Shown: one piece after another, positions 16,277-25,862 of the stretch
How the letters are laid out: each line of letters begins with the position of its first letter
Position numbering within the stretch: the stretch's first letter is position 1
From: Nitrococcus mobilis Nb-231
GTDB taxonomy: Bacteria; Pseudomonadota; Gammaproteobacteria; Nitrococcales; Nitrococcaceae
Assembly (NCBI RefSeq): GCF_000153205.1
Contig: NZ_CH672427.1
Span: forward strand, 729,294-793,293
DNA: 64,000 nucleotides
Direction: 5' to 3'
Program-made: the position numbers and the translations under genes
Notes under the pieces: model-generated
Told to the model about the DNA's origin: nothing
Seen by the model: only the letters and a program-made list of their open reading frames with translations
Databases searched by the model: none

Positions 16277-17608
16277 ATGCTGATCTCTGCAAGATCATTC
16301 CTTAGTGGAATGGTACCAATCCTAGGAGGAGTACTTGTCTTCATTGCTGCACATTCCAAAGCGGCTTCTGTAGAAGACACCTTGCTCAAGAAAGGGATCT
16401 TAAACAAAGATGAATGGGCTGAGATTAAAACGGAGCAAGGGAAAGCCCGAGGAGAACAAGAAAATGATTCCGAGCCTCAGGAGAGCTTCCCGGTCAAAGT
16501 AGAGTATAACCGCCCAGGCTTTAGCATCTCCACCAAAGATGGAAATTGGGAGACGACCATCAAATCGCGTTTCCAATTTAGAGCGTCTTATCCCCGAGAT
16601 GGAGATCCAATATCACCTGATGATTTCAGAGACGAAGACGAAGCCACGTTCAACATTCGTCGGGCCCGAATAAAAGTCGGTGGGCATGGGTATAGGCCGT
16701 GGCTTAAATACTATTTCGAATACGATTGGCCCAGCAATAACCTGCTGGACTGGCGCGCAATGCTCGAGCGCTTCGAGTGGCTGCAGCTTAAAGTCGGCCA
16801 ATGGAAAATTGACTACAATCGCGAGCGGGTCGACTCCTCGGGCAAGCAACAGTTCGTCGAGCGATCCATTGTCAACCGGGAGTTTACGATCGACCGGCAA
16901 CAAGGTGTCATGCTGTATGGGCATCTGTTTCCGGGAACATTCGTCGACAGCCGGTATTACGTCGGCGCATTTACCGGAATGGGCCGAGGAGAAACGAGCA
17001 ATGATGACGATAGCCTGATGTATATGGCTCGACTGCAATGGAACTTCCTAGGCCGAGATTTAGAATTTTCTCAAAGCGACGTTGAATATCACGTAAAACC
17101 CACAGGCAGCATTGCGGTCGCGGCCGTGACGAACAAGAGCCGCTGCACGCGTTGGTCCTCTAGTGGCTGTGGAAATCTGGATGGGTTCACGGACCCGGAC
17201 CTTGCCGAGCCTGGACAATTTCGGGTCAATCAAGCAGTGGAAGAGTTTGCCTTTAAATATCGTGGACTTTCCATACAGCACGAATTCCATTGGAAGAAAA
17301 TCAAGGACAAGGTCAACGATACGGAAACCAACATGCGAGGCAGTTATTCCCAGGCGGGTTATTTCCCTCATTATTTGATCTCGGCCATCCCGAAGCCCTT
17401 AGAGGTGGCTTTTCGCTACGCGTTCGTGGATCCGAACACGGATCAATCCAACGATATTCGCCGGGAGTTCACCGTAGCCCTCAACTGGTTTTTCTCGGGC
17501 CATAACAACAAGCTTACTTTTGATGCATCCCGCTTGACCCTCCAGCGCCCCGGCAGCGGTGATTTCGATGACAATCGCGCTCGACTGCAATGGGATGTTA
17601 CCTTTTAA
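16277..17608 (+). CDS. OprO/OprP-type outer-membrane porin
   Basis: This protein has 443 residues. The ATG is preceded by a strong AGGAGG. After a signal peptide (cleavage near SKA at 29) comes a short helical stretch with [16 protein letters not shown], often seen before OprO/P-type barrels as a periplasmic coil. The barrel begins [11 protein letters not shown] and has the family pattern [26 protein letters not shown], then [22 protein letters not shown]. The C-terminus ends in Phe (LQWDVTF), as outer-membrane barrels do. Relatives are phosphate or polyphosphate channels, but the anion-selective lysines cannot be judged here. It stands alone and ends tail to tail with recQ, overlapping by 11 bases. 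The AT-rich upstream region suggests its own promoter. Confidence 0.8.
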   Translation: MLISARSFLSGMVPILGGVLVFIAAHSKAASVEDTLLKKGILNKDEWAEIKTEQGKARGEQENDSEPQESFPVKVEYNRPGFSISTKDGNWETTIKSRFQFRASYPRDGDPISPDDFRDEDEATFNIRRARIKVGGHGYRPWLKYYFEYDWPSNNLLDWRAMLERFEWLQLKVGQWKIDYNRERVDSSGKQQFVERSIVNREFTIDRQQGVMLYGHLFPGTFVDSRYYVGAFTGMGRGETSNDDDSLMYMARLQWNFLGRDLEFSQSDVEYHVKPTGSIAVAAVTNKSRCTRWSSSGCGNLDGFTDPDLAEPGQFRVNQAVEEFAFKYRGLSIQHEFHWKKIKDKVNDTETNMRGSYSQAGYFPHYLISAIPKPLEVAFRYAFVDPNTDQSNDIRREFTVALNWFFSGHNNKLTFDASRLTLQRPGSGDFDDNRARLQWDVTF

Positions 17609-19445
17609 GGTTGCCTGTACTCTTATATTTTTGTCCAACCGCATTCACCGAATCAGCGCCATGCACGGCGATGACCTGCATAAAAGGCGCACCGTAGGCC
17701 GCCAGTTTCTTTTGGCCGACGCCACTGAGCGCCAGAAACTCGGCGTCGCTGGCCGGACGACGAGCGACCATCTCCAACAAGGTGGTGTCGGGGAAAATGA
17801 CGTATCCGGGAACGCCCTGTTCAGCGGCGAGTTGTTTGCGTAGCGCACGCAGTGCCTCCCATAGCGGTGTAGCCTCAGCGGCGATCTCAGTGTGGCGTTT
17901 GATCCGAGCGCTTGGCCGGTGCGCTTTACGATCACGGCGCAAGCGCAAGGCTTGCTCGCCGCGCAACAACGGCCGTGCCCGCTCGTCGAGACGCAGACCA
18001 CCGTAGCCGACCAAGTCGACGTCGAGATAGCCGTAGGCCACCAACTGCCGGATCAGCGAACCCCATTGTCGGGGGCTAAAATCCGCACCGATGCCGAACG
18101 TCGATAACTGCGTATGGCCGAATCGCGCGGCCCGCTCGTCACGCTCGCCGCGCAGATGAGCGATCAAGTATTGAGCGCCGAAGCGCTGACCGGTCCGATA
18201 GACTGCGGACAAAAGCTTGCGTGCCGCCTCGGTTGCATCCCAGGTCTCAGGCGGCGCAAGGCAGGTATCACAGTTACCGCAGGCCGTTCGCGGCTGTTCG
18301 CCGAAGTAGCGCAACAAATGAAGGCGGCGGCAGCTACAGATTTCGCAGTACGCCAGCATCGCATCCAGCTTGTGACGTTCGATGCGTTTACGCCCCTCGC
18401 TCGATTCGGATTGTTCGATCATCCGGCGGCGCTGAACCACGTCGGCGAGGCCGTAGAGCAGCCACGCATTCGCCGGCCGGCCGTCGCGCCCGGCGCGGCC
18501 GGTTTCCTGATAATAGCCCTCGATGCTCGCCGGTAAATCCAAGTGTGCGACAAAACGCACGTCGGGCTTGTCGATGCCCATACCGAAGGCGACCGTCGCG
18601 ACGACCACCAGGGCCTCTTCGCGCGCGAAACGGCGCTGGTGTGCGGCGCGCGCCGCGTGGTCGAGCCCGGCATGATACGGCAGCGCGGCGATGCCTTGCT
18701 CGCGCAGCCACGCCGCCGTTTGCTCGACCTTGTTACGCGACAGGCAGTACACGATGCCCGCCTCGTTGGCATGCTCTTCAGCTATGAAACGCAACAGCTG
18801 CGCACGGCCACCGCCGCGCTCGGCCACACGATAGCAGATGTTGGGCCGATCGAAACTGTGAATGAACTGCCGCGCCTCGTGCAAACGCAGACGTTCGACG
18901 ATTTCACACCGCGTCGGCCCATCGGCGGTCGCCGTCAACGCAATGCGCGGCGTATCCGCGAAGCGCTCGGCCAACGCCGCCAGTTGCAGGTATTCCGGCC
19001 GGAAGTCGTGGCCCCATTGCGAGACGCAATGCGCTTCGTCGATCGCAAATAACGCGATCTCGCAGCGGTTGAGCAAATCGAGACAGCGCGGCTGCAGCAA
19101 CCGTTCCGGGGCGATGTACACCAGATCCAGCGCACCGACGAGCATTTGTTGTTCGACAGCGCGCTGCTCAGCCGCGCTGAGGCTGGAGTTCAGGTATGCC
19201 GCGGCAACGCCCGCCTGACGCAGCGCCGCAACCTGATCGGCCATCAACGCGATCAACGGCGAGACGACCACACCGCAGCCTGGGCGCAGCAGTGCCGGGA
19301 TCTGGTAACACAGTGATTTACCCCCGCCGGTCGGCATCAGCACCAACGCGTCGGTGCCACGCGTGAGCGTTTCGATGATGGCTTGCTGGCTGCCGCGAAA
19401 CGCATCGAAGCCGAATGTTGTTTTCAGGATCGATTCAGGTGTCAT
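17598..19445 (-). CDS. recQ: ATP-dependent DNA helicase RecQ
   Basis: This protein has 615 residues from the ATG at 19445 ([20 protein letters not shown]); an in-frame start 42 bases earlier adds a non-conserved tail. Helicase motifs in order: Walker [30 protein letters not shown], the DEAH box in [30 protein letters not shown], then [15 protein letters not shown] and [13 protein letters not shown] with the arginine finger. A zinc-binding region ([16 protein letters not shown]) and a winged helix follow, and an HRDC domain forms the end. RecQ unwinds DNA 3' to 5' in recombination and fork repair. It is a core gene, so the surrounding DNA is chromosomal. Confidence 0.95.
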   Translation of the reverse strand: MTPESILKTTFGFDAFRGSQQAIIETLTRGTDALVLMPTGGGKSLCYQIPALLRPGCGVVVSPLIALMADQVAALRQAGVAAAYLNSSLSAAEQRAVEQQMLVGALDLVYIAPERLLQPRCLDLLNRCEIALFAIDEAHCVSQWGHDFRPEYLQLAALAERFADTPRIALTATADGPTRCEIVERLRLHEARQFIHSFDRPNICYRVAERGGGRAQLLRFIAEEHANEAGIVYCLSRNKVEQTAAWLREQGIAALPYHAGLDHAARAAHQRRFAREEALVVVATVAFGMGIDKPDVRFVAHLDLPASIEGYYQETGRAGRDGRPANAWLLYGLADVVQRRRMIEQSESSEGRKRIERHKLDAMLAYCEICSCRRLHLLRYFGEQPRTACGNCDTCLAPPETWDATEAARKLLSAVYRTGQRFGAQYLIAHLRGERDERAARFGHTQLSTFGIGADFSPRQWGSLIRQLVAYGYLDVDLVGYGGLRLDERARPLLRGEQALRLRRDRKAHRPSARIKRHTEIAAEATPLWEALRALRKQLAAEQGVPGYVIFPDTTLLEMVARRPASDAEFLALSGVGQKKLAAYGAPFMQVIAVHGADSVNAVGQKYKSTGNLKR

Positions 19446-19687
19446 GTCATTATTGTGGCCTGAACAGCAATCGGCCGAGGTTAGCATGGCTGGCGGCTTG
19501 GGTTGCCAATAGCAGGTAGGAGCGCAGAGTTTTGGCGATTCGAATGCAGCCTCAAGCTATATGGGCAGCATGGGTCTCGTGACCTCGACTCCGCCTGCGA
19601 ACCTTGCCTTGGGAGTTGACTTCGTAAGCCGCCGATCAGGGGGGCGCTATGATTTCTGCGTCGCATGCATACGGCTTGGAGGGGAAT

Positions 19688-19953
19688 ATGACTGACGTCA
19701 AATCGAGCATCAAGGGGCGGGAGTTCATGCACTGCAACTGCGCCTACGGCTGTCTCCCTGCCAGTTCAATGCGCTCCCCACCCACAGCGACTGCCAAGCG
19801 GTGGTCGGCAGCGCACTGGAAGTGGCCCTGCGGTGTGACCGCCTGATCGTGGGTACGCTCGTCGCCACGCTCACCGTGATCGCGTGGGTGGAATTCGCTC
19901 TCCTCGGGGCCACGTTCGGCCAGTGGGCGTTGGAGCGCAGCCTCCTCCTATGA
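19688..19953 (+). pseudogene. decayed DUF1326-DUF2182 remnant
   Basis: The ATG at 19688 begins TDVKSSIKGREFMHCNCAYG, the start of a DUF1326 protein with its Cys-x-Cys motif. A frameshift near 19755 then moves the typical CQFNALPTHSDCQAVVG sequence into another frame. The rest of DUF1326 is missing. The DNA runs directly into ALEVALRCDRLIVGTLVATL, which resembles the start of a DUF2182 membrane protein, the usual partner gene of DUF1326, and stops at 19951. A deletion has joined the heads of two neighbouring genes. No function is expected. Confidence 0.5.
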
Positions 19954-20041
19954 CAAGGGCGACGGCCATTGCCGGCGAGCGCCGCCTTGCGCGGGCACCG
20001 GCCTGGGGTTCTATAAGTGCCAAGTAGGGCGGGGCACTACA

Positions 20042-21031
20042 CTAGCCGGCCACGATCGTGTTGCGGCCGATCTGTTTGGCCCAGTACAGCCGGTCGTCGG
20101 CTAGCTTGATGAGGGCAAAACAGCTGCTGTCGTGTTCGCTGATACCACCCCGCTCGCCCAGCGCGCGGCGGGCTTCACGCAGGTCGGCTACGCCCATCGA
20201 CAAGGTAACCGGGATGCTCACGCCGTCGAACTCAAAGGGCTCGGAGTCGACGTGCTTCCGCAAGCTCTCCGCTACCACCACTGCGGTACTCTTGCTGCGC
20301 TCGGGCAGCAGCGCTACAAACTCCTCACCGCCGTACCGGGCGAAAATATCATCGGGGTGGGTATGACGCTTAATGTGCTGGGCAACTTGCTTGAGGACAT
20401 GATCACCGGCCAGGTGGCCATAGCTGTCGTTGATCAGCTTAAAATAATCGATGTCGCATAGGATCAGCGCCAGGTCGCGCTCGTAACGTACCGATCGACC
20501 CACCACGCGTGCCATTTCCTTGAGAAAATAATATTTATTATAGACTTGGGTTAACCCATCGATCGTCGTCAACCGATAAATTTCCTCATGGTAGCTCGCT
20601 TCAATGTTGCTACCAGTCAAGAATTTGAGGATCGTCCGACCGATTTTGACCTGATCGCCGTCGGCGAGCGGGTGTTCGCGCACGGCGCAATCGTTGACGT
20701 ACGTACCATTGGTCGACTCGAGATCGCGTATCACGAAGCGACCCTCGTGGCCCTCGATGACGGCGTGCTTGCGGGAGATGGCGTCCTCGTCAATCTGGAT
20801 GTCGGCCTGATTGGAGCGGCCGACGAGCATCGAGGCCTGGAGCAGAGCGTACTTTTTACCCAGATCGATTCCGTTGATCACAACGAGGCAGGCGTTTTGC
20901 CACGGGGAGTCGCCCGGCGGCACCTTGCCGACGGTCGTAACCACCGTACAGTCATTACCTGGCTCGCGTTCGAAGCTATCCGATCCAGCTCGATCGTCAG
21001 GAGGGCGCGACACGTGTAGTACCCCTGTCAC
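20042..21031 (-). CDS. FHA domain diguanylate cyclase
   Basis: This protein has 329 residues from a GTG start; no better start lies before the first domain. An FHA domain covers about 48-140 (GRSNQADIQIDEDAISRKHA, then STNGTYVND), which binds phosphothreonine peptides. A GGDEF domain follows: DGLTQVYNKYYFLKEMAR, then LCDIDYFKLINDSYGHLAGD, and the active-site loop RYGGEEF near 229-235. GGEEF is catalytically competent, so it should make cyclic di-GMP. The RxxD inhibitory site usually found five residues before GGEEF is not seen, so feedback control may be absent. It stands alone. It may link kinase signalling to biofilm control, possibly relevant to the secretion locus, but no direct tie is visible. 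Confidence 0.9.
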   Translation of the reverse strand: MTGVLHVSRPPDDRAGSDSFEREPGNDCTVVTTVGKVPPGDSPWQNACLVVINGIDLGKKYALLQASMLVGRSNQADIQIDEDAISRKHAVIEGHEGRFVIRDLESTNGTYVNDCAVREHPLADGDQVKIGRTILKFLTGSNIEASYHEEIYRLTTIDGLTQVYNKYYFLKEMARVVGRSVRYERDLALILCDIDYFKLINDSYGHLAGDHVLKQVAQHIKRHTHPDDIFARYGGEEFVALLPERSKSTAVVVAESLRKHVDSEPFEFDGVSIPVTLSMGVADLREARRALGERGGISEHDSSCFALIKLADDRLYWAKQIGRNTIVAG

Positions 21032-21145
21032 GAAGCGGGCTCTTGTCCCTGGAGCAGGTGGCGAATAGCAAGGGATTCACCACTCCCGATTAAACCAAAT
21101 AACAGCTCGAAATACTAACGGCATCATCAGTACTTACCTCGTTGG

Positions 21146-22147
21146 TTACTCCTTTAAGAGCGCCCCGGCCGCGTTTTCCTCGAACGCGCCGGCCTCCTCG
21201 ATATACCCCTGCACCGTCGCGTCATGCCGCCAGCCGCCTTGCCGTTTGATGTCGCGGAAATCGGCGCCGGCGCGATAGGCGCTGGTCGCCAAGCCCCGTC
21301 GCAGGCTGTGACTGCTCAGCTTGGTGACATCGGGCAACCCCGCCTCGGCGGCCCGGACCGCGAGAATGCTGTTGACACTACCCGCCGTCAAAGCCGCCGC
21401 GCCGATTCCACCCCAGCGGTTGATACGCCGGAACAACGGACCGCGCTCAATCGCGGCGGCCGTGAGCCAGCGTTGCAGGACCGTAGCCGGACAACAGATC
21501 CCCCCGCCGTAAGGGATTGCTTTCGAAAACCCTTCGCCGCTCGGATCGGTCTTGGAACGCGGCAGTGTGATCCGCAGACCTTCGCGCTCCCAAGATAAGT
21601 TCGAAACGGTGAGCCCCACCAACTCCCGGCGGCGGAACGCACCGAAATAACCCGTCTGCAACAAAGCGCTATCGCGTAGCGCCGCCAGCGTCCCCGTCTC
21701 GGCAAGCCGCATCACGATGCGTTGTACATCCTCCAGGGACAGCGCCTTGGCTTGTTGGCGTGGCCGCCCGTGCACACGCGCAATACCACGCAGGGTCTTA
21801 CGCACGGTCGGGGCCGCCGCCGGGTCGGCAAAGCCCTGGAAACGGTGCCACTGCGACAGCGCCGTCAGACGCAGACCGAGCGTGCGCGGATTTAACTGCT
21901 CGGCAAAAGTGAGCAGGTAGCGCACCACCATCGCCGCATCGCAGGGTAATACTCCGCCCCAGGCCAGGAAATGACGAATCGCCGAGCGGTAGGCGCGCCG
22001 AGTGTTATCGGCGGTAGCGGCAGCGAGAAACCGCTGGTGCTGCTGCGCGAGTTGCGCGGGGGTTGCGAGTGTACCACCGGTACGGCTGGGTGGCGCACCG
22101 AATCCAGCCAACCCGGTAGCGCCCTCCATTTTCTTACTCTTTGCCAT
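21146..22147 (-). CDS. tyrosine recombinase / integrase
   Basis: This protein has 333 residues from ATG 22147. An N-terminal SAM-like DNA-binding domain (FLAAATADNTRRAYRSAIRH) precedes the catalytic part. GYFGAFRRRELVGLTVSNL gives the first Arg, SSHSLRRGLATSAYRAGAD the His-x-x-Arg box, and GGWRHDATVQGYIEE the His/Trp region and nucleophile Tyr. All catalytic residues appear intact. It is shorter than phage integrases and resembles orphan recombinases of genomic islands. It is divergent from a KfrA-like gene and shares a 190-base AT-rich promoter with it. No tRNA or direct repeat that could be its attachment site was recognised. Confidence 0.85.
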   Translation of the reverse strand: MAKSKKMEGATGLAGFGAPPSRTGGTLATPAQLAQQHQRFLAAATADNTRRAYRSAIRHFLAWGGVLPCDAAMVVRYLLTFAEQLNPRTLGLRLTALSQWHRFQGFADPAAAPTVRKTLRGIARVHGRPRQQAKALSLEDVQRIVMRLAETGTLAALRDSALLQTGYFGAFRRRELVGLTVSNLSWEREGLRITLPRSKTDPSGEGFSKAIPYGGGICCPATVLQRWLTAAAIERGPLFRRINRWGGIGAAALTAGSVNSILAVRAAEAGLPDVTKLSSHSLRRGLATSAYRAGADFRDIKRQGGWRHDATVQGYIEEAGAFEENAAGALLKE

Positions 22148-22281
22148 CGGCAATCGCTCTTTGAGGCGCGTCCATACCGAAGGTTACAACTTTTCTCATG
22201 AGCGCGGGAGGTTAACAGACGATAATGTTATTTATCGAAAGTTAATTTCAGAAGTAAATCGTGATTATCAATTCATAATAA

Positions 22282-22315
22282 TTACATTATATTACGTATT
22301 ACGTAATATGTAATT
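22282..22315. promoter_or_regulatory. palindromic operator between recombinase and KfrA-like gene
   Basis: The region contains an imperfect palindrome centred on ATTACGTATTACGTAAT, flanked by ATTACATTAT on the left and ATATGTAATTAT on the right. It lies 20-50 bases before the KfrA-like start in an otherwise AT-rich gap. KfrA proteins typically bind such repeats and repress their own gene. Confidence 0.5.
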
Positions 22316-22335
22316 ATATTGTTGGAGAATCCACG

Positions 22336-23379
22336 ATGGCGCGTTCCGGCATCACGTATTTTCACGTCGCCCAGGCCGCCGCCGGCCTAGTCGATGCAGG
22401 CAAGAACCCGACTGTCGACAGCATTCGGGCCGCACTCGGCGAGACCGGCAGCAAAAGCACCATCGCTCCACTGCTCAAGCGCTGGAAGGCGGAATACGCC
22501 GAGAGGGTGACGGAAGCGGATACAGGGCTGCCAACTGAACTCGTGCAGGCCGTAAAAGGGGTATACGAGAAAGTACAAGCGGAAGCGGCACGGCTACGGG
22601 AGCAGCAACAACACGCGCATGAGGCGGAATTACAGGCCCTTCAGGAGCAACTGCATTCGTTACAAGCCGAGCACGCGGCACTAGAGGAGAAGCACCAGGC
22701 GCAGCAGCAATCTCTACAGGCGGCAGCGGTCCAGATTCAACAATCGGAGGAGGCACGACATGAGCAGGCGGTCACCGTGGCTGGCTTGCACAGTGAGAAT
22801 GCCGGCCTAGAGCAGCGACTGAGCGATCGCACCGCCGCGACTGCGGCACTTACCGAGCAGCTGACCCAGGCGCGAGCCCAGTTTGAGCATTATCAAGAAG
22901 CTGTAGCCCGACAACGGGCCGAAGAGCGAGCGACTGCGGAACGGCGCCAAAGCCGCTTGGAACAGGAGTTGGCCGAAGCCCGACAGCAGGTACTGGCACA
23001 ACAAGCTCTCTTGAGCGAAACACAGGCACAAGCCCAACAGCAGGCGAAAGAAAATACGCGCCTGCAAAAGCGCTTACAAGCAACGGAGGAGGCCCTCGCG
23101 CACGCGCGCGCTACGCACGATCAAGCCGCCTACCAACTGACACAGCTTACCCAGCGTCATCAAACGCTCGAGCAACGTCATCTGACCGCCACCGAAGCAC
23201 TGGTGGAATACCGCGCTGACCTAGCGGCAGCGGACAAGGAACGCGCCTTGCTGCGCGAGCGGCTGGCACAGACCGAAGAGCAGCTGGCGGCGCTGGCTCA
23301 GAAAAGAATCGACTTACTGCAGGAGAAAGCGGTGCTCTGCGACCAATTGCGGCAACACCGGGACGCTAGCAGCAACTAA
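22336..23379 (+). CDS. KfrA-like DNA-binding coiled-coil protein
   Basis: This protein has 347 residues, with an ATG 8 bases after GGAGA. Residues 1-60 form the KfrA N-terminal DNA-binding domain (ITYFHVAQAAAGLVDAGKNP, then STIAPLLKRWK). From about 65 to 340 the sequence is an almost unbroken coiled coil of Glu, Gln, Ala, Arg and Leu heptads. KfrA of IncP plasmids is an autoregulated DNA-binding protein that forms filaments and aids plasmid stability. Chromosomal versions paired with a tyrosine recombinase mark integrated elements. The protein likely controls the divergent recombinase through the palindrome between them. Confidence 0.8.
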   Translation: MARSGITYFHVAQAAAGLVDAGKNPTVDSIRAALGETGSKSTIAPLLKRWKAEYAERVTEADTGLPTELVQAVKGVYEKVQAEAARLREQQQHAHEAELQALQEQLHSLQAEHAALEEKHQAQQQSLQAAAVQIQQSEEARHEQAVTVAGLHSENAGLEQRLSDRTAATAALTEQLTQARAQFEHYQEAVARQRAEERATAERRQSRLEQELAEARQQVLAQQALLSETQAQAQQQAKENTRLQKRLQATEEALAHARATHDQAAYQLTQLTQRHQTLEQRHLTATEALVEYRADLAAADKERALLRERLAQTEEQLAALAQKRIDLLQEKAVLCDQLRQHRDASSN

Positions 23380-23413
23380 ACCCGGATCAGCGTAACCCTG
23401 CTGAAGCGCGACT

Positions 23414-25834
23414 TCAGTAGATATCGAGGTGACAGCGGCCAGCTGCAAACAACTGCTCAACCTCATCGGTGCCAATCACCTCATCCAGCACCGCTCTTAC
23501 GCCGGGCCATAAGGTATTGGCCCCGCCACAAATATAGAAGTGAGCCCCCTTTGCCCACCACGCTCGCAGTTGTTCGCGCTTTGTCCGTAACCGATGCTGA
23601 ACGTAAGGTTGCTGCGGATCGGCCGTGGAAACCACCCAATCGAGGCAGCTGATGCTTCCCCGCTCCCCCCATGCCGTTAAACGGAGGGCGGTTTCGGCAT
23701 CCGGCGGCTGGCGCTCGCCGTGCAGCCACCAGACCATACCTTCATAGCCGCTCTCGAGGAAGGAGAGAAACGGGGCAAGCCCGGTCCCGTTGCTGATTAG
23801 CACCAGGGGGCTGACATGGCGTGGCAAACGGAAACCGGGGTGCGGGAGATGACGCACCTGCAGCCAGTCGCCCACACGCAGCGCACCGAGGTAGTTGGAG
23901 CACAACCCCCACGGAACGCGCCGCACCCACAGGCAAATTTCTTGCCCCGGCGCATTGGCTACCGAATAGCGTCGTGGGGTCATACGAGGCAGCCGCTCGA
24001 TCCAAGCTTGCGGCGCGCTACCGCTCGGCGGAGCACGCCACTCCCGATGCTCGGTAAGTGCACGCAGCAACGTCGTGCCCCCCTCCGGCAGGGCCAACAC
24101 CGCCTCCGGGTCCCACTCCGCCTGCCGCAGACTGATCGCCATGGCGGCTGGATCAACCTTGGGTTGGACTTCCACCAGATCGCCCGGCTGTACGCCCTTA
24201 GGCTGCCAGTTCAGCCGCACTCGCCACAACGCCCGCTCGGGATCTTGGGGATTGACCAGCACAGACGCTTGCACCGTCACGTGTGTCCATGGCGGTACGA
24301 TCGCCGCCGGCGGCTGCAGCTGGAGGTAGTCCGCCAGCTCTCGCCACCAGGCGGCCAACACCTGGGGATCGCCACGATCGACTTCGCCGACGGCAACGGT
24401 ACGCGCACCACTGGCTTCAAAACGGGCACGCAGGAAACGACCGAAGGCACAAAAGTGTTGGTGAGTGCTGTCCCCGAAACTCAGTATGGCAGTTTCGATG
24501 CCACTCAGAGGCAGCGGCCGATGCGCCAGCTCCGCCGCAAAGCGGCGCGCCGACTCCGGCGGTCCGCCATCGCCATAGGTCGCGTTGACCACGATCAGGC
24601 GGCGAAACTGCGCCAAAGTGGCCGGCCGGATATTCTGCATGGTAGTCAACCGGATGCGATGGCCTTGCTCTTGCAGCCACGCCGCCGTGAGCTCGGCTTG
24701 CCGCGCCGCCGTCCCCGACTGGCTGGCATAGAGCACCAGCGTGTCTGCGTCGGGGTCCGCCCCTGGCCCGCCACGGCGCGGGCGCCAGGCTTGCAGGTAT
24801 AGATAAACGCCGGTGGCGGCAAAGCCAATCAGCCCGACGGAGGCAAGCATCATGATGATGCGCCCGAACAGCCCGAAGAAAGAACCCACGTGTAAGGCGT
24901 ACGCGATATACATGTAACGCTCGCGCAGGCTCAGCTCGCTGTAAATGGCCGAGTCTAGAACCCGCCCGGTACTCGGCTCGAGCAGCAACTCACTGTGGGC
25001 GGAAGAGAAAGGCACGCGGGGCTCCAGATACGTTACTCGCACCGCCTCCCCCGCCTGCGGCTCCACCCAACGGTAGCCCTGCCCTTGCGGCAGATGTGCA
25101 GCGAACCCGGCGGCGACTCGATCAGCGCGTAATGGCCCGGCGCTGACCGGCACGCTCACCGGTGCACGCTCCTCCCCCGGCAGCCAATTGCGGATGCCCT
25201 CGCGGTACCAATCGTAGGACCCGGTAAGGCCTGTCAGGGCCGCCAATAACACGGGCAGCGCCAACCAAGTGCCAAGCAAGGCATGCCACTGCCACACACG
25301 AGCGCGGCCGCGAAACCCCCAGCGCCAAAAAAACCAGCCCTTGAGATCGACGAGTCGGCGCGGTGCCCGCCGAATCAGGCCGGTCAGCACCAACACTACT
25401 AAGGCCAAGGTGCACAAACCCGTCACAAACTTGCCTTCAGCGGCCAAAGCCAGGTTAGTGTGGATCTCCTGGATCACCAGCATGGCCCAACCAACGCCGG
25501 AGTCCGGCCAGCTCACCCCGGTGTAAGGATCGAAGAAGCGGACGCGGGTGTCGATTCCGCTACCGAACCAGGCCCGCCCGGCCTCATCCGGTTTCGTCGG
25601 CACCCGAAAATCGACCAAAGGCCGCGCCGGCGGCACCGCCCGTTGCAGCCGCGCCCGCAGCACATCCGCCGGCAACGGTACGGCACCGGCCGGCGGCTGC
25701 ACGCGGCTGTCGTTGAGGGCGTGGACGATCTCCTGCTCGAAGCTCAGCAACGCACCGGTCAAGCCCATAATCAGCAGCACCAGCCCGGCGCTCAAGCCCA
25801 GCCAGCGATGGCACCAAACGAGCAAGGTCCGCAT
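23414..25834 (-). CDS. PepSY-flavodoxin-ferredoxin reductase fusion, probable ferric-siderophore reductase
   Basis: This protein has 806 residues from the ATG at 25834; a GTG 42 bases earlier is less likely. The first 370 residues are a PepSY transmembrane domain (LLVWCHRWLGLSAGLVLLIM; later helices near 190 and 330). Next is a flavodoxin domain (LVLYASQSGTAARQAELTAA, then NATYGDGGPPESARRFAAEL). A ferredoxin-reductase-like domain ends it (RRYSVANAPGQEI for FAD, ISNGTGLAPFLSFLE for NADPH, and the terminal aromatic HLDIY). Such fusions pass electrons from NADPH across the inner membrane. In siderophore loci they reduce ferric siderophores in the periplasm so that iron is released. It follows the TonB receptor by 28 bases and is very likely in the same operon. 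Confidence 0.85.
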   Translation of the reverse strand: MRTLLVWCHRWLGLSAGLVLLIMGLTGALLSFEQEIVHALNDSRVQPPAGAVPLPADVLRARLQRAVPPARPLVDFRVPTKPDEAGRAWFGSGIDTRVRFFDPYTGVSWPDSGVGWAMLVIQEIHTNLALAAEGKFVTGLCTLALVVLVLTGLIRRAPRRLVDLKGWFFWRWGFRGRARVWQWHALLGTWLALPVLLAALTGLTGSYDWYREGIRNWLPGEERAPVSVPVSAGPLRADRVAAGFAAHLPQGQGYRWVEPQAGEAVRVTYLEPRVPFSSAHSELLLEPSTGRVLDSAIYSELSLRERYMYIAYALHVGSFFGLFGRIIMMLASVGLIGFAATGVYLYLQAWRPRRGGPGADPDADTLVLYASQSGTAARQAELTAAWLQEQGHRIRLTTMQNIRPATLAQFRRLIVVNATYGDGGPPESARRFAAELAHRPLPLSGIETAILSFGDSTHQHFCAFGRFLRARFEASGARTVAVGEVDRGDPQVLAAWWRELADYLQLQPPAAIVPPWTHVTVQASVLVNPQDPERALWRVRLNWQPKGVQPGDLVEVQPKVDPAAMAISLRQAEWDPEAVLALPEGGTTLLRALTEHREWRAPPSGSAPQAWIERLPRMTPRRYSVANAPGQEICLWVRRVPWGLCSNYLGALRVGDWLQVRHLPHPGFRLPRHVSPLVLISNGTGLAPFLSFLESGYEGMVWWLHGERQPPDAETALRLTAWGERGSISCLDWVVSTADPQQPYVQHRLRTKREQLRAWWAKGAHFYICGGANTLWPGVRAVLDEVIGTDEVEQLFAAGRCHLDIY

Positions 25835-25862
25835 CGATTGTCCCGTTATAGCGAAGTGTTGC

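Noticed and set aside
23816..24802. 328-codon plus-strand frame opposite the reductase gene
   Set aside because: Antisense shadow: the minus-strand frame has clear flavodoxin and reductase motifs, and the plus-strand product is low-complexity.
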